The notes under the pieces: model-generated
Databases searched by the model: none
What the model saw: only the letters and a program-made list of their open reading frames with translations
What the model was told of the DNA's origin: nothing
Shown: piece after piece, positions 44,481-52,977 of the stretch
How the letters are laid out: each line of letters opens with the position of its first letter
Position numbering within the stretch: position 1 is the first letter of the stretch
From: Sporosarcina sp.
GTDB lineage: Bacteria; Bacillota; Bacilli; Bacillales_A; Planococcaceae
Direction: 5' to 3'
DNA length: 64,000 nt
Assembly (NCBI RefSeq): GCF_029257255.1
Contig: NZ_JARICI010000080.1
Span: 23,093 to 87,092 of the forward strand
Translations under genes and position numbers: made by a program

Positions 44481-45953
44481 TTATTTATATTTGTCCATGA
44501 AATTCAATGAACCGTTTAAGATTTTAGCCATCTGTGTACGCTGCAGAGGACTACCTGCGTTAATCACCTTTTTACCGTCAGCTGTCTTAGAGCCTGTCAT
44601 GATTTCTCCTGCATACAATAATGCGAATGCTTTTTTCGTTTCAGGGTCTGTAACAACCGCGCCGTCAGCATAGTATTTCAAGCTAGTATCGCCAATAGTC
44701 ATTTCTTTGCCTGCTGCATAATTCACCGCGCGGTAAAGCATTAATGCTCCCTGCTGGCGAGTCAATGTGTTATTCGGGTTGAACTTTTCGTTTTTCTGAA
44801 CAATACCTGCGTGTGCCAATGCATTGATTGCATTTACTCGCTCTTTGTCAGTGATGTTGGCAAGGTCTTTAAAGCCTACAGATCCTGAAGATTTTAGATC
44901 AAGGGCACGTGCGATCATCAATGCGAATTGTGAACGAGTGATATTGTTGCGCGGGTTGAACTTGTCTGCGCCTTTGATGATATCTTTCTTGTAAAGAGCA
45001 AGGATCGCATCTTTGTTTCCGTCTTTATCGATATCTTTAAATGGATTCACGATTGGTTCCGGTTTTGGTTCCGGTTTTGGATCTACAACTGGCTTATCAC
45101 CAGGCTTTGCGCCATCCAGCCCAAGTTGAACTTTATGATTTGCATCGTACTTAACGCCTGCTTCGTCTACAATCACGTGCAGGTCAGCATTCACTACTTT
45201 TGTTAAGTCCGCTACTTTGAATGTATACGTACGTTCACCTGTAGACTTGTCGTCTGTAGCAATCGCTACAACCTTGCCGTCTACTTTGAACTCTTGAATG
45301 TAGTGGCCTTTAGGGAATGAAATTGTTACTTCATTACCGTCTGCCAGCTTCTTCACTGATGCAGTAGAAGACATGTATTGCTTCATCATAGATTCTTCGT
45401 TCGTGCCGTCTTTGTAAACTTTTACAGGCACTGATTTAACTTCTGCTTCTACATCGTTTTTAGCTGCTGTTGCTTTGAAGTCGAATTCATACCATTTATC
45501 CATATTTGCAGCTGGTACTACTACATGAATCTTCCCTGGATAAACTGTATCTTTAACAATTGGGAAACTGTATGTGATTGTACCATCTGTATTTTTCACA
45601 CCAGCTGCATCAACAAATGCTTCCCCTTGTTTTGTTTGAAGTGCTGCAATCATTGGAGCTGATTTAGCTGCAATCGTTAAGTATGCTGTAGTTTTTCCGT
45701 CTTTTTCAACAAGTGTTCCCTGAGGTACAATGTGGCCGCTGATTGCCGGCTGTGGTTCAGTCGTTCCTGGTTTAAACACGTGGAAGTCAATAATCTGATC
45801 TGCTGCAATTGTCTCGGCAAGTGTAGTTGCTGCATTATTGCTTGAACTGATTGGATTTGTACTTGCGGAAGCTGCAGATGGAAGTGCGATTGATGCAGCC
45901 AGTAGTGATGCCAGTACTGCTTTTGTTGCGCGTGATGTAGCTTTTTTCGTCAT
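44481..45953 (-). CDS. S-layer hemophore: two NEAT-like domains plus three SLH domains (BslK-like)
   Basis: A 490-aa exported protein: signal peptide to about Ala30, NEAT-like domains at roughly 50-162 and 170-282, a Pro/Glu/Lys linker (288-302) and three SLH repeats (about 304-347, 360-410, 428-485; e.g. FNPRNNITRSQFALMIARAL). SLH domains bind pyruvylated cell-wall polysaccharide. The second NEAT domain carries Y269-x3-H273 (VKYDANHKVQL) where YxxxY is usual. The plan matches BslK of Bacillus anthracis, which takes heme and passes it to IsdC. Its ATG overlaps the isdC stop (ATGA). Confidence 0.9.
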   Translation of the reverse strand: MTKKATSRATKAVLASLLAASIALPSAASASTNPISSSNNAATTLAETIAADQIIDFHVFKPGTTEPQPAISGHIVPQGTLVEKDGKTTAYLTIAAKSAPMIAALQTKQGEAFVDAAGVKNTDGTITYSFPIVKDTVYPGKIHVVVPAANMDKWYEFDFKATAAKNDVEAEVKSVPVKVYKDGTNEESMMKQYMSSTASVKKLADGNEVTISFPKGHYIQEFKVDGKVVAIATDDKSTGERTYTFKVADLTKVVNADLHVIVDEAGVKYDANHKVQLGLDGAKPGDKPVVDPKPEPKPEPIVNPFKDIDKDGNKDAILALYKKDIIKGADKFNPRNNITRSQFALMIARALDLKSSGSVGFKDLANITDKERVNAINALAHAGIVQKNEKFNPNNTLTRQQGALMLYRAVNYAAGKEMTIGDTSLKYYADGAVVTDPETKKAFALLYAGEIMTGSKTADGKKVINAGSPLQRTQMAKILNGSLNFMDKYK

Positions 45954-46591
45954 GATTGTTCCCCCTGTTTTCTGTGGTTTCTTGTTTTATAAAATAAAAA
46001 TGCTGAACCGACTAATGCAAAGATTAGTAAGTACGGCGTTGAATCACTAGTTTGTGGATTCTTCACTTGATTTTCAGTCGACGGTTTTTTTGTCCCTGTC
46101 GTACTCGAAGCAGGTGTTTTATCCTTTTCTGGAGCTGGTGTCACCGTTTCATTCTTTGCCGGCGGAACGACTGCTGCCGCTTTATCAAAAACGATATCAA
46201 CCGAGTATTCATGGTGGTAATTGATATCATCCACGTCTACTTTCATTTCAACTGTGTAGGGCTTTGACAGATCGTTTACTGTAAATTGAACGACGCGTGT
46301 ATCCGCCGCCTTGTCTTCACTGAGTACGATTGCACCGCCCGGTGGCTGGAATTTTGTGATCCATGTGCTGTTCTTCAGCGTAAGTTCTACTGTAGCAACT
46401 CCATCTTTCACCGTCGCCTTTGCGGGCTTTAAGAAGTAATCATTGGCGATGGAAGCAGAGCTGCTGTTTGGCTGATTTACTTGGTAATTGAGTGAATGTG
46501 TTCCATCTGCGGTTTGCGCTGATGCTTGCGGCAAAGCCACTGTCAGCATGAGAAAGCCAGCTAATAATACAAAAATAAATCCTTTTTTCAA
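45950..46591 (-). CDS. isdC: Cell-wall anchored heme-transfer protein IsdC
   Basis: A 213-aa protein: signal peptide to about Ala25, one NEAT domain (30-137) with the intact heme motif Y125-x3-Y129 (INYHHEYSVDIVF) and the lip STWITKFQ, a Pro/Lys/Thr linker, and a sortase B sorting signal NPQTS (178-182), hydrophobic segment and basic tail (KTRNHRK). It relays heme through the wall from surface hemophores to IsdE. TTG start with SD GAGAGGGG. First gene of the Fur-controlled operon. Confidence 0.95.
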   Translation of the reverse strand: MKKGFIFVLLAGFLMLTVALPQASAQTADGTHSLNYQVNQPNSSSASIANDYFLKPAKATVKDGVATVELTLKNSTWITKFQPPGGAIVLSEDKAADTRVVQFTVNDLSKPYTVEMKVDVDDINYHHEYSVDIVFDKAAAVVPPAKNETVTPAPEKDKTPASSTTGTKKPSTENQVKNPQTSDSTPYLLIFALVGSAFLFYKTRNHRKQGEQS

Positions 46592-46799
46592 TGTTTATTC
46601 GTCCCCTCTCAGTAAGTTAGTTTTATCTTAAAGAAAATTAATATAATTTTTTCTATATGCTGGGCGTATTCCCACCTATAGAGTATCTCACAAATCCCTT
46701 GTCTTTCTACTGTAAATTCACAGATTCTTTATGAATCTTCATGACATTTGTGTGACGAGTAGACTTTACTATGTATACGTTTTCATCCCACCCATTCAA
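46592..46799 (-). other. Long 5' leader of the isd operon
   Basis: About 210 nt separate the predicted start point from isdC. The stretch is A/T-rich and contains no ORF or hairpin I can support. A second promoter or an RNA-level control could lie here. Confidence 0.4.
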
Positions 46800-46814
46800 T
46801 GAGAACGGTTATCA
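46800..46814. promoter_or_regulatory. Fur box
   Basis: TGAGAACGGTTATCA matches the 7-1-7 Fur consensus TGATAATNATTATCA at 11 of 14 informative positions. It covers the predicted transcription start of the isd operon, so Fur-Fe would block the promoter and iron starvation would release it. Confidence 0.8.
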
Positions 46815-46817
46815 TTT

Positions 46818-46846
46818 ACTATATACTGTATTCCCTTCCATGTCAA
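46818..46846 (-). promoter_or_regulatory. Sigma-A promoter of the isd operon
   Basis: On the minus strand a perfect -35 TTGACA (46841-46846), a 17-bp spacer and TATAGT (46818-46823). The Fur box begins 4 bp downstream of the -10. Confidence 0.85.
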
Positions 46847-47039
46847 TTATTTCCGGTATAATTCAATCGTTACTTTTCGACAGGAAATGACCAGGGGCAT
46901 CCATTCAGGTTCTTAAATATGAAGGACTGTCTGCCAGGCGGCTGTATTATGTTACATTATTTTCCACCATCCACATTCACCAAGCCGTGAAAATTACATA
47001 GGCTATATAGACAGAATGAATACCGGAAGGAGCCAAATG

Positions 47040-47481
47040 ATGAATTTTTTATCTTTCAGCGGCACTGTGATGATGATTGAGGACTTTTCGATCGGGCAAA
47101 AGAATGAAGCAGGCTGCTATAAGCTGTTTACAGTGGATAACGGGTATGGGAATATCGTCAATTTTGTAGTGGAACCGACGACGTATTTTGTTGATCATGA
47201 AATAATTCAGACAGGTGACCGGGTAACTGGTTTTTACGATGCAAATGCGCCTGTCCCCATGATCTACCCACCACAGTATAGAGCACTCGTGATGAGTAAA
47301 GATTCGCCTTATTATCGTGTGAAAGTGGACTATTTCTCCGCAAACACGTATTGTATTGCAAAACGGGCAGCCATTCACTGGAGACGTTGGTAGAAGAAAT
47401 CTAATTGTGGTGTACGGAGCGACTACGAGAAGTATTCCTCCACAGGCAACACCTTCTCAAATTATTGTACTTTGTTCATAA
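47040..47481 (+). pseudogene. Conserved hypothetical gene broken by a frameshift/internal deletion
   Basis: SD GGAAGGAG and an ATG at 47040 open MNFLSFSGTVMMIEDFS and read through YFVDHEIIQTGDRVTGFYDANAPVPMIYPPQYRAL to VKVDYF near 47336, after which this frame gives nonsense and stops at 47393. In the +1 frame the expected continuation resumes: RIVLQNGQPFTGD, then LIVVYGATTRSIPPQATPSQ and IIVLC, with a stop at 47481. I recall these N- and C-terminal halves as one continuous protein family of unknown function in Firmicutes. A short out-of-frame deletion near 47335-47345 explains it; a sequencing error is the alternative. Confidence 0.7.
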
Positions 47482-47505
47482 TGTGTGAAGAGATAGGATG
47501 TCTGA

Positions 47506-47558
47506 AATAAAAAGCCTGTATCTTAGATTACACAGTAATCTTGGATTCAGGCTTTCAG
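47506..47558. terminator. Terminator-like hairpin after the frameshifted gene
   Basis: AAAGCCTG pairs with CAGGCTTT and AGATTAC with GTAATCT across a partly paired internal loop. On the minus strand it is followed by TTTTTATTTC; on the plus strand the T-run is weak. Confidence 0.6.
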
Positions 47559-47589
47559 TTATGATTATTCGTATCTTATTCATTTAGTC

Positions 47590-47716
47590 GTCCAACTCTG
47601 CAGCCGGACGCTTTCCGCTGGCACGGCCTCAGCCGCTTCTCTCGCTTCGCTCAGTCCAGGGTCTTCGGCTCGTGCTGTTCCCGCTGGAGTCGCCGGCTTC
47701 CGCTACGATCAACTAA
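47590..47716. repeat. GC-rich interspersed repeat element of Bacillales
   Basis: A 125-bp GC-rich block in an AT-rich intergenic region, containing CTGGCACGGCCTCAGCCG, CGCTTCGCTCAGTCCAGG, GTCTTCGGCTCG and CCCGCTGGAGTCGCCG. I recognise this as the non-coding element scattered between genes in many Bacillaceae/Planococcaceae genomes (the other strand reads GGCGACTCCAGCGGGAA and CGAGCCGAAGACCC). Its function is unknown. Only one copy is in the window. Confidence 0.65.
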
Positions 47717-48036
47717 GTAAGTATTTCAAAACTTATTTAGTATACGCCCCCAAAATGACACTGCCTATGTCGGAGGAAAGTTCCCCTCCGTCGTTAGATA
47801 ATTTAATAGAACGGGTAATTAGGGATAACTATACACTGGCAGTCTATTATCTCAAGTGATTCTCATATAATATGAAAGTGAATAAAGTTAGATGTGAAAG
47901 TAGATGCCTTTTCTGTCTAGCTTTATAAATTAAGGTGAAAATAAACAATTGGACAACCCAAGCATTGTAAAACCACAACACACTTTTTACAATGCTTAAG
48001 AGACAGATTGTCAACAACAGATTCTGATTTAACTTT
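47717..48036. other. Intergenic region between the repeat and tatD
   Basis: A/T-rich, with no convincing gene; a 98-codon minus-strand ORF overlapping tatD lacks an SD and looks random. It contains the 13-bp inverted repeat at 47960-47997. Confidence 0.4.
47960..47997. repeat. 13-bp perfect inverted repeat
   Basis: AAGCATTGTAAAA (47960-47972) and TTTTACAATGCTT (47985-47997) with a 12-nt loop. It could be a terminator for tatD lacking a tidy T-run or the remnant of a mobile-element end. Confidence 0.45.
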
Positions 48037-48861
48037 TCAACCATTCCCGGATGGTTTATCTGATAAGGATATATTTCTTTTTTTATCAATCCAATAAAAC
48101 TCTTTAGTTGTTTCATAGATGCTTTGATACACTTCATCCTCATTCATTCGCTTAATATCCGCGATCTTCTGTATACTGTCGTGCATCATCGATGGGTGTG
48201 TCATGTGTCCTGAAAACCGCTCTTCAAACGGCCACGGTCCGTCCGTTTCCACCATCAACTGCGACAGCGGTGTTTGTTCGACAACTCGCTGAATCTTTTC
48301 TCTGTATAACACTTCCGGCGTGACGGAAACCATATAGCCATTTGCCAGGATACGCTGTAAAACTGCGTCCTCTCCTTTAAACCAATGAAAATGAGCATGC
48401 GTAATCGAATGAGCTTCCAGCAGATCGCAGACAACCTCTGCATCCTCATAAACTGCATGCAGCACAATCGGCAGCTTGGTATGAGCAGCTTTTCGAATGA
48501 AGGTCTCGAGCACTTCTACATACGCCGCCAACTTCAATTTAGGTTTTTCCTGCCTCAAATAATAAGGCAGCCCAACCTCACCGATCGCAGTCAGACCATG
48601 CTGGTTTTCATCAATCAATTTCAGGATTGCCTGTATTTCTTCTTCACCCGGTACATTTTGCTCTGGATGCCAGCCAATTGCCGGCTTGATACGACTGTCT
48701 ATACGCGCAAACTCCAGTTGTCGACAGGAAGATGCCAGGTCATTTGAAACCGCAACCAACGCATCGACGGAATGCCCTTCTAACTCCTTTAGAATCAACG
48801 CTCTTTCATCATCGTTGTACATATCCAAATGAATATGCGCGTCAATCACACGTCTGTTCAT
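48037..48861 (-). CDS. TatD family metal-dependent hydrolase
   Basis: A 274-aa TIM-barrel hydrolase with the metal ligands of the family: DAHIHLD, the Glu in GEVGLPY, His in IVLHAVY, His in HFHWFKG and Asp in VETDGPWPF. Relatives act as 3'-5' DNases or phosphoesterases. SD GCGAGG precedes the ATG. Monocistronic. Confidence 0.92.
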   Translation of the reverse strand: MNRRVIDAHIHLDMYNDDERALILKELEGHSVDALVAVSNDLASSCRQLEFARIDSRIKPAIGWHPEQNVPGEEEIQAILKLIDENQHGLTAIGEVGLPYYLRQEKPKLKLAAYVEVLETFIRKAAHTKLPIVLHAVYEDAEVVCDLLEAHSITHAHFHWFKGEDAVLQRILANGYMVSVTPEVLYREKIQRVVEQTPLSQLMVETDGPWPFEERFSGHMTHPSMMHDSIQKIADIKRMNEDEVYQSIYETTKEFYWIDKKRNISLSDKPSGNG

Positions 48862-48946
48862 TTTATGTCCTCGCTTTCTAATAGAAGGCTTTACAATTGC
48901 GGGTTACAATCAAAAGGAAATGATTGCGTTAGGTATAGGAGATGAA

Positions 48947-49096
48947 ATGTTTTGCGACTGCTACAAGCTGGATTTCATAATTATCTTTCATCATCGCCTT
49001 CTTTTTCGACGGGGCGATCGGCATTGGACGCTGGTAAATGCACTATTCACAGGTGTGTTTATTAGTTTATTTATACCATACATCATCGTTGAGTAA
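48947..49096 (+). CDS. Small membrane protein candidate (49 aa)
   Basis: A short ORF starting MFCDCYKLDFIIIF with TAGGAG exactly 5 nt upstream of the ATG. It has a hydrophobic N-terminal part, a basic centre (RLLFRRGDRHW) and a C-terminal transmembrane helix (LVNALFTGVFISLFIPYIIV). A 17-bp-stem terminator begins 4 nt after the stop. No family recognised. Good SD, membrane plan and own terminator support a real gene. Confidence 0.6.
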   Translation: MFCDCYKLDFIIIFHHRLLFRRGDRHWTLVNALFTGVFISLFIPYIIVE

Positions 49097-49100
49097 ATAA

Positions 49101-49146
49101 AAATACAGGCTGCTCTTTTTAACAAGAGCAGCCTGTATTTTTTACT
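49101..49146. terminator. Bidirectional terminator
   Basis: A perfect 17-bp stem (AAATACAGGCTGCTCTT with AAGAGCAGCCTGTATTT), 6-nt loop and T-runs on both strands, serving the 49-aa ORF and the cyclophilin gene. Confidence 0.93.
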
Positions 49147-49843
49147 TATTAACTGCCGGAGCAGGATAGTCAAAACCCTTTGTATCCGCTTCGACTGTCT
49201 TCATCTTCTGATCTTCAACAGGTTTATCAGAAGGGTCTGTTTCAGCAGCAACGATTGCATCGACTGTTTCCATTCCCTCGATCACTTTTCCGAATGATGC
49301 ATACGCTGCGTCTAGATCAGGCGTATCTTCCGCCATAATGAAAAATTGTGAACCTGCAGAGTTCGGATCTTGTGTACGAGCCATGGAAAGAACTCCGCGC
49401 TCATGTAGCATGTTGTTTTCAAAGCCGTTATCCGTAAATTCCCCGTCAATTGAATACCCTGGGCCGCCTGAACCATTTCCTGCAGGATCTCCGCCCTGAA
49501 TCATGAATCCTGGAATAACGCGGTGAAAAATCAGCCCGTCATAATATCCTTCTTCTACTAATGAAATGAAGTTCGCTACTGTATTTGGCGCAACTTTAGG
49601 CTCCAGTTCCAATACGATTTTCTCATCGTTTTCCATCGTAATGGTCACGATTGGATTTTCTTCCACATCTCCAGAATAATCTACTGCTTCTTCTTTCACT
49701 TCTTCTGTGTCGGTTACCGGCTCTTCAGCAACTTCTTGTTCTACCAATTTCCCCTCTTCTGCCTTTGAACCGCAGCCCATCAACAAGAAGGCAATCGCTG
49801 TTAAGCTAAAAAGTAAAGCGAGTGTTTTTTTACGTACGAACAT
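49142..49843 (-). CDS. Cyclophilin-type peptidyl-prolyl isomerase lipoprotein
   Basis: A 233-aa lipoprotein: signal peptide with lipobox LLMGC, an acidic linker of about 40 residues, then a cyclophilin domain (VAPNTVANFISLVEEGYYDG, FHRVIPGFMIQGGDP, SQFFIMAED). It catalyses cis/trans isomerisation of proline bonds in exported proteins at the outer membrane face. SD AAGGGAG precedes the ATG. Confidence 0.95.
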   Translation of the reverse strand: MFVRKKTLALLFSLTAIAFLLMGCGSKAEEGKLVEQEVAEEPVTDTEEVKEEAVDYSGDVEENPIVTITMENDEKIVLELEPKVAPNTVANFISLVEEGYYDGLIFHRVIPGFMIQGGDPAGNGSGGPGYSIDGEFTDNGFENNMLHERGVLSMARTQDPNSAGSQFFIMAEDTPDLDAAYASFGKVIEGMETVDAIVAAETDPSDKPVEDQKMKTVEADTKGFDYPAPAVNK

Positions 49844-49997
49844 ATTTTTTACAACTCCCTTATGTATTGTGCGAACTCATTATATAACAGATGGCCAGCT
49901 AATTCCCAATAAAGAGTGAACCAAAGCAGGTCATACTTCGTCATACTAATTTCCAGAAAGATTTCGATTTATCTTGATAATGAAAAGGCGGTGACTT

Positions 49998-50819
49998 ATG
50001 CAAGAAAGTGCGATTCAGAAAAAGTCCGTAAGAATAATTATTACAACGGCTTGGTTGCAGCTCGTCCGCTTCGGCTGGCAACAGGCGTTGTCCTGCTTAT
50101 TCCCGGTCGTTATTTTCGGTTCATTAGCACTGACACAGGTGATACCACTTCCCTTTTTGCCTCGTTATGACTGGCTGCTACTCATTTTCCTGCTCATGCA
50201 GTGGTGGATGGTGCGTTCGGGGCTCGAAACTCGCGATGAACTAAAAGTGATTACGTTGTTTCATTTAATAGGACTGGCCTTGGAAATATTTAAAGTGAAT
50301 ATGGGTTCCTGGTCATATCCTGAAGAAGGCTTCTTCAAAATACTTGGCGTGCCGCTGTACAGTGGATTCATGTATGCCAGTGTCGCCAGTTATCTGTGCC
50401 AGGCATGGAGAAGACTGAATGTAGATTTGGTGAAGTGGCCGCCACTTTGGCTCGTTACCCCACTTGCTGCCGCCATCTACCTGAACTTTTTCACTCACCA
50501 TTATTGGATTGATATTCGCTGGTGGCTGTCTGCGCTAGTGCTAATTGTCTTTTGGCAGGCCTGGGTTACGTATGAAGTAGGTGGGACGCGTTACCGTATG
50601 CCTATTGCACTTTCATTTGTACTCATTGGATTTTTCATCTGGGTCGCTGAAAATATCGCAACGTTTTTCGGTGCCTGGAAATATCCGAATCAAAGCGAGA
50701 CGTGGCATCTGGTGGGGATTGGGAAGCTGAGTTCGTGGCTGTTGCTGGTGATCGTCAGCTTTTTGATTGTGGCGACGTTGAAACAGGTCAAAGGACATTC
50801 GAGAAAAGAATCGAAATAA
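49998..50819 (+). CDS. DUF817 family integral membrane protein
   Basis: A 273-aa protein with eight or so hydrophobic helices and the conserved segments KVNMGSWSYPE, GVPLYSGFMYASVASYLCQAW and WVAENIATFFGAWKYPNQ, which mark DUF817. Function unknown. SD AAGGCGG precedes the ATG. Confidence 0.9.
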   Translation: MQESAIQKKSVRIIITTAWLQLVRFGWQQALSCLFPVVIFGSLALTQVIPLPFLPRYDWLLLIFLLMQWWMVRSGLETRDELKVITLFHLIGLALEIFKVNMGSWSYPEEGFFKILGVPLYSGFMYASVASYLCQAWRRLNVDLVKWPPLWLVTPLAAAIYLNFFTHHYWIDIRWWLSALVLIVFWQAWVTYEVGGTRYRMPIALSFVLIGFFIWVAENIATFFGAWKYPNQSETWHLVGIGKLSSWLLLVIVSFLIVATLKQVKGHSRKESK

Positions 50820-50821
50820 AA

Positions 50822-50863
50822 AAAGACCTGAGTAATGCTGTTGTAAGCATTACTCAGGTCTTT
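50822..50863. terminator. Bidirectional terminator, DUF817 / DUF1456
   Basis: An 18-bp perfect stem (AAAGACCTGAGTAATGCT with AGCATTACTCAGGTCTTT) between convergent genes. Confidence 0.92.
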
Positions 50864-50866
50864 ACA

Positions 50867-51385
50867 CTATTCCCGGTAACGTAATCCCAAACCTTTTAAG
50901 AAATTCCGGGCATATCGGTCACCGCATTCTTTATAATTCCGATGTCCTTCTTTTCTCAGAACAGCACTTAATTCATTTTTTGATAAATCAACACCTGCTT
51001 CGTGTAAGATTTCCATCATATCTTCACCTGTAAGCGAAAGTGCGATTTTCAGTTTTTTGAGCAGGATGTTATTTTTGTTTCGATGATTATCTGACATCAA
51101 GAACTGGTTCGGTGCATTTTCAGATTGACCTTCTTGCTTTCCTCTTTTCAGTATTACAAAACCATTCAGAAACGATTCTAACGTTTTGTTGTCGATCTCT
51201 TTGACGTATTCACTTTCCTGCGCATCAAGTTCCTGGCTGTCCTTTGCTTTTGCCAGCATGTCGCGGACTTCTTGTCTGGTTACTTCTACTCCGCCCAATT
51301 CAAATATCTCTGTCATGCCTGCATCTTTTATATCCAATGCGTATCGTAAACGGGCTAATATATCATTATTATTCAATGTGATCAC
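50867..51385 (-). CDS. DUF1456 family protein (YehS-like)
   Basis: A 172-aa soluble protein with two copies of the DUF1456 repeat: NNNDILARLRYALDIKDAGM in residues 5-70 and NNILLKKLKIALSLTGEDMM in residues 104-170. Homologous to E. coli YehS; function unknown. Start is GTG 51385 (AAAGG 6 nt upstream); TTG 51376 is an alternative. Confidence 0.9.
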   Translation of the reverse strand: MITLNNNDILARLRYALDIKDAGMTEIFELGGVEVTRQEVRDMLAKAKDSQELDAQESEYVKEIDNKTLESFLNGFVILKRGKQEGQSENAPNQFLMSDNHRNKNNILLKKLKIALSLTGEDMMEILHEAGVDLSKNELSAVLRKEGHRNYKECGDRYARNFLKGLGLRYRE

Positions 51386-51600
51386 CTGATACCTTTCTGG
51401 TTTGCGGTTGTTACGCCTAGTATAGTCCTTTTTGATTTACTTTATCGTATCATTTTGCAGCTGTACTAGAAATCAAAATGTACAAACTTTCTCTAATCAC
51501 CACAAATACCTCCCATTTAATTATGAAGTCAAGAACAGGTTGCGGTTAAGAACCATAAAATAAAATGGATTGTTATTAGTTCACTTACTTTGATCCAAAT

Positions 51601-51638
51601 AAAAAAGCTAATCACCTATTAAAATGGGTGATTAGCTT
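51601..51638 (-). terminator. Terminator of the SDR gene
   Basis: On the minus strand AAGCTAATCACC pairs with GGTGATTAGCTT (12 bp), followed by a run of Ts. Confidence 0.88.
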
Positions 51639-51681
51639 CGGGTCCATCTATTACAAATAAAAATTTTCTGATGAGAAAAGA

Positions 51682-52407
51682 TTAGAATGGATTAGTGGCG
51701 ATGAAACTTGCTGTTTTCACATAAACACGTGGATTTAGTTTTAATTGATTCACGACGAATTCAGCTATGTCTTCCGGTTGCATAATTTTGGAATCATCGT
51801 TTTCTTTAATTAAGTTTAAATCAAGTGCTAAATCAGTTGCTACAGTACTAGGTGTTAGAGCTGAAACACGAATATTATTTCGTCGTACTTCTTGTGCTAA
51901 TGATTCTGTAAAACCTATTACGGCAAATTTTGAGGCACTATATGCACTAGAAGTAGCAGCTCCATTTAAACCATTTGTCGATGAAATATTAATGATATCA
52001 CCCGCATTTTTTTCAATTAACTGCGGTAATACGGCACGTGTTACATAATATGTACCCATTAAGTTCACATCCACTATATTCTTCCACTCCCCTGGATCCA
52101 TTTCCAAGACAGTACCGAATGTTGCAATGCCTGCATTATTTATTAAAATATCAGCAGGTCCTAAATCATTCGTCAATGATGCAATCGCTGCTTCTACTTG
52201 CTTTTCAGATGAAACATCCGCTGTTGCGTAGGCTACTTTCACACCGTAACTTTTAATGTCTGCAGCCACTTCTTTCAAAGCAGACTCTGTTCTTGCGAGT
52301 AGTCCAATATGGACACCCTCTTTTGCTAGGTGAAGTGCTGTTGCCTTCCCAATCCCTCTTGCTGCGCCTGTAATAAATGCTACTTTTCCATTTAATGATT
52401 GTGCCAT
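51682..52407 (-). CDS. SDR family oxidoreductase (3-ketoacyl-ACP reductase-like)
   Basis: A 241-aa classical short-chain dehydrogenase: NAD(P) motif [12 protein letters not shown], catalytic Ser in ISSTNGL and the YSASK pair (Tyr/Lys). C-terminus [19 protein letters not shown] resembles FabG-like or sepiapterin-reductase-like members. SD GAAGGGAG precedes the ATG, and an extended -10 (TGGGTATAATG) lies about 35 bp upstream, so it may be transcribed separately from hxlR. Substrate unknown. Confidence 0.9.
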   Translation of the reverse strand: MAQSLNGKVAFITGAARGIGKATALHLAKEGVHIGLLARTESALKEVAADIKSYGVKVAYATADVSSEKQVEAAIASLTNDLGPADILINNAGIATFGTVLEMDPGEWKNIVDVNLMGTYYVTRAVLPQLIEKNAGDIINISSTNGLNGAATSSAYSASKFAVIGFTESLAQEVRRNNIRVSALTPSTVATDLALDLNLIKENDDSKIMQPEDIAEFVVNQLKLNPRVYVKTASFIATNPF

Positions 52408-52600
52408 TGTAACGGACTCCCTTCACGCTTTTATGCCTTACTCTCTCATTATACCCATTGAAATGAAATGTAGCACGAAACTGAAAAAAGAGGAATGATA
52501 GATGTTCATGAATGCGATTCATTGGACGACTACGCAAATTCGTTCCTCGCTTGTATTTTTAACAAGAGCGATTATGAAATGAACTTAACAATTACCCCTT

Positions 52601-52939
52601 TTAATCTTTTTCTAAAAATGCATGGAAATTATCGCCCCAGTTACAGATCGATGTAACAACGGGTTCCAAAAGAAGACCAATTTCACTCAATTCATACTCT
52701 ACTTTCGGCGGGACAACAGGATATACAAACCGAGTAATGATTTTATCGTCTTCTAATTCCCTCAATTGTCTAATCAACATACGCTGGTTGGCATCAGGAA
52801 GCTTTTTCTCTATTTCACTCAACCGTAATGGTGACTGCTGGAGCAAGCACCAAATAATCGCTATCTTCCAACGCCCACCTATAACGGATAAGGCTAAGTC
52901 TTTACTGCTGTAGAATTCTTTTTCTTTATAATGAATCAC
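52601..52939 (-). CDS. HxlR family transcriptional regulator
   Basis: A 112-aa winged-helix regulator: LSVIGGRWKIAIIWCLLQQSPLRLSEIEKKLP, then DANQRMLIRQLRELEDDKII and the wing TRFVYPVVPPKVEYELSE, the HxlR signature. The GTG start at 52939 has only a distant AAAGG. HxlR proteins often sense aldehydes or electrophiles. It is divergent from the formaldehyde-detoxification genes, and near-identical operator candidates flank both promoters, so it probably controls them and itself. Confidence 0.9.
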   Translation of the reverse strand: MIHYKEKEFYSSKDLALSVIGGRWKIAIIWCLLQQSPLRLSEIEKKLPDANQRMLIRQLRELEDDKIITRFVYPVVPPKVEYELSEIGLLLEPVVTSICNWGDNFHAFLEKD

Positions 52940-52977
52940 GATCTGTTCACATACCTTTCCAATAGCGTGATGTTTAA

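Noticed and set aside
47847..48143. 98-codon minus-strand ORF overlapping the end of tatD
   Set aside because: No SD, out of frame with tatD, composition of AT-rich non-coding DNA.
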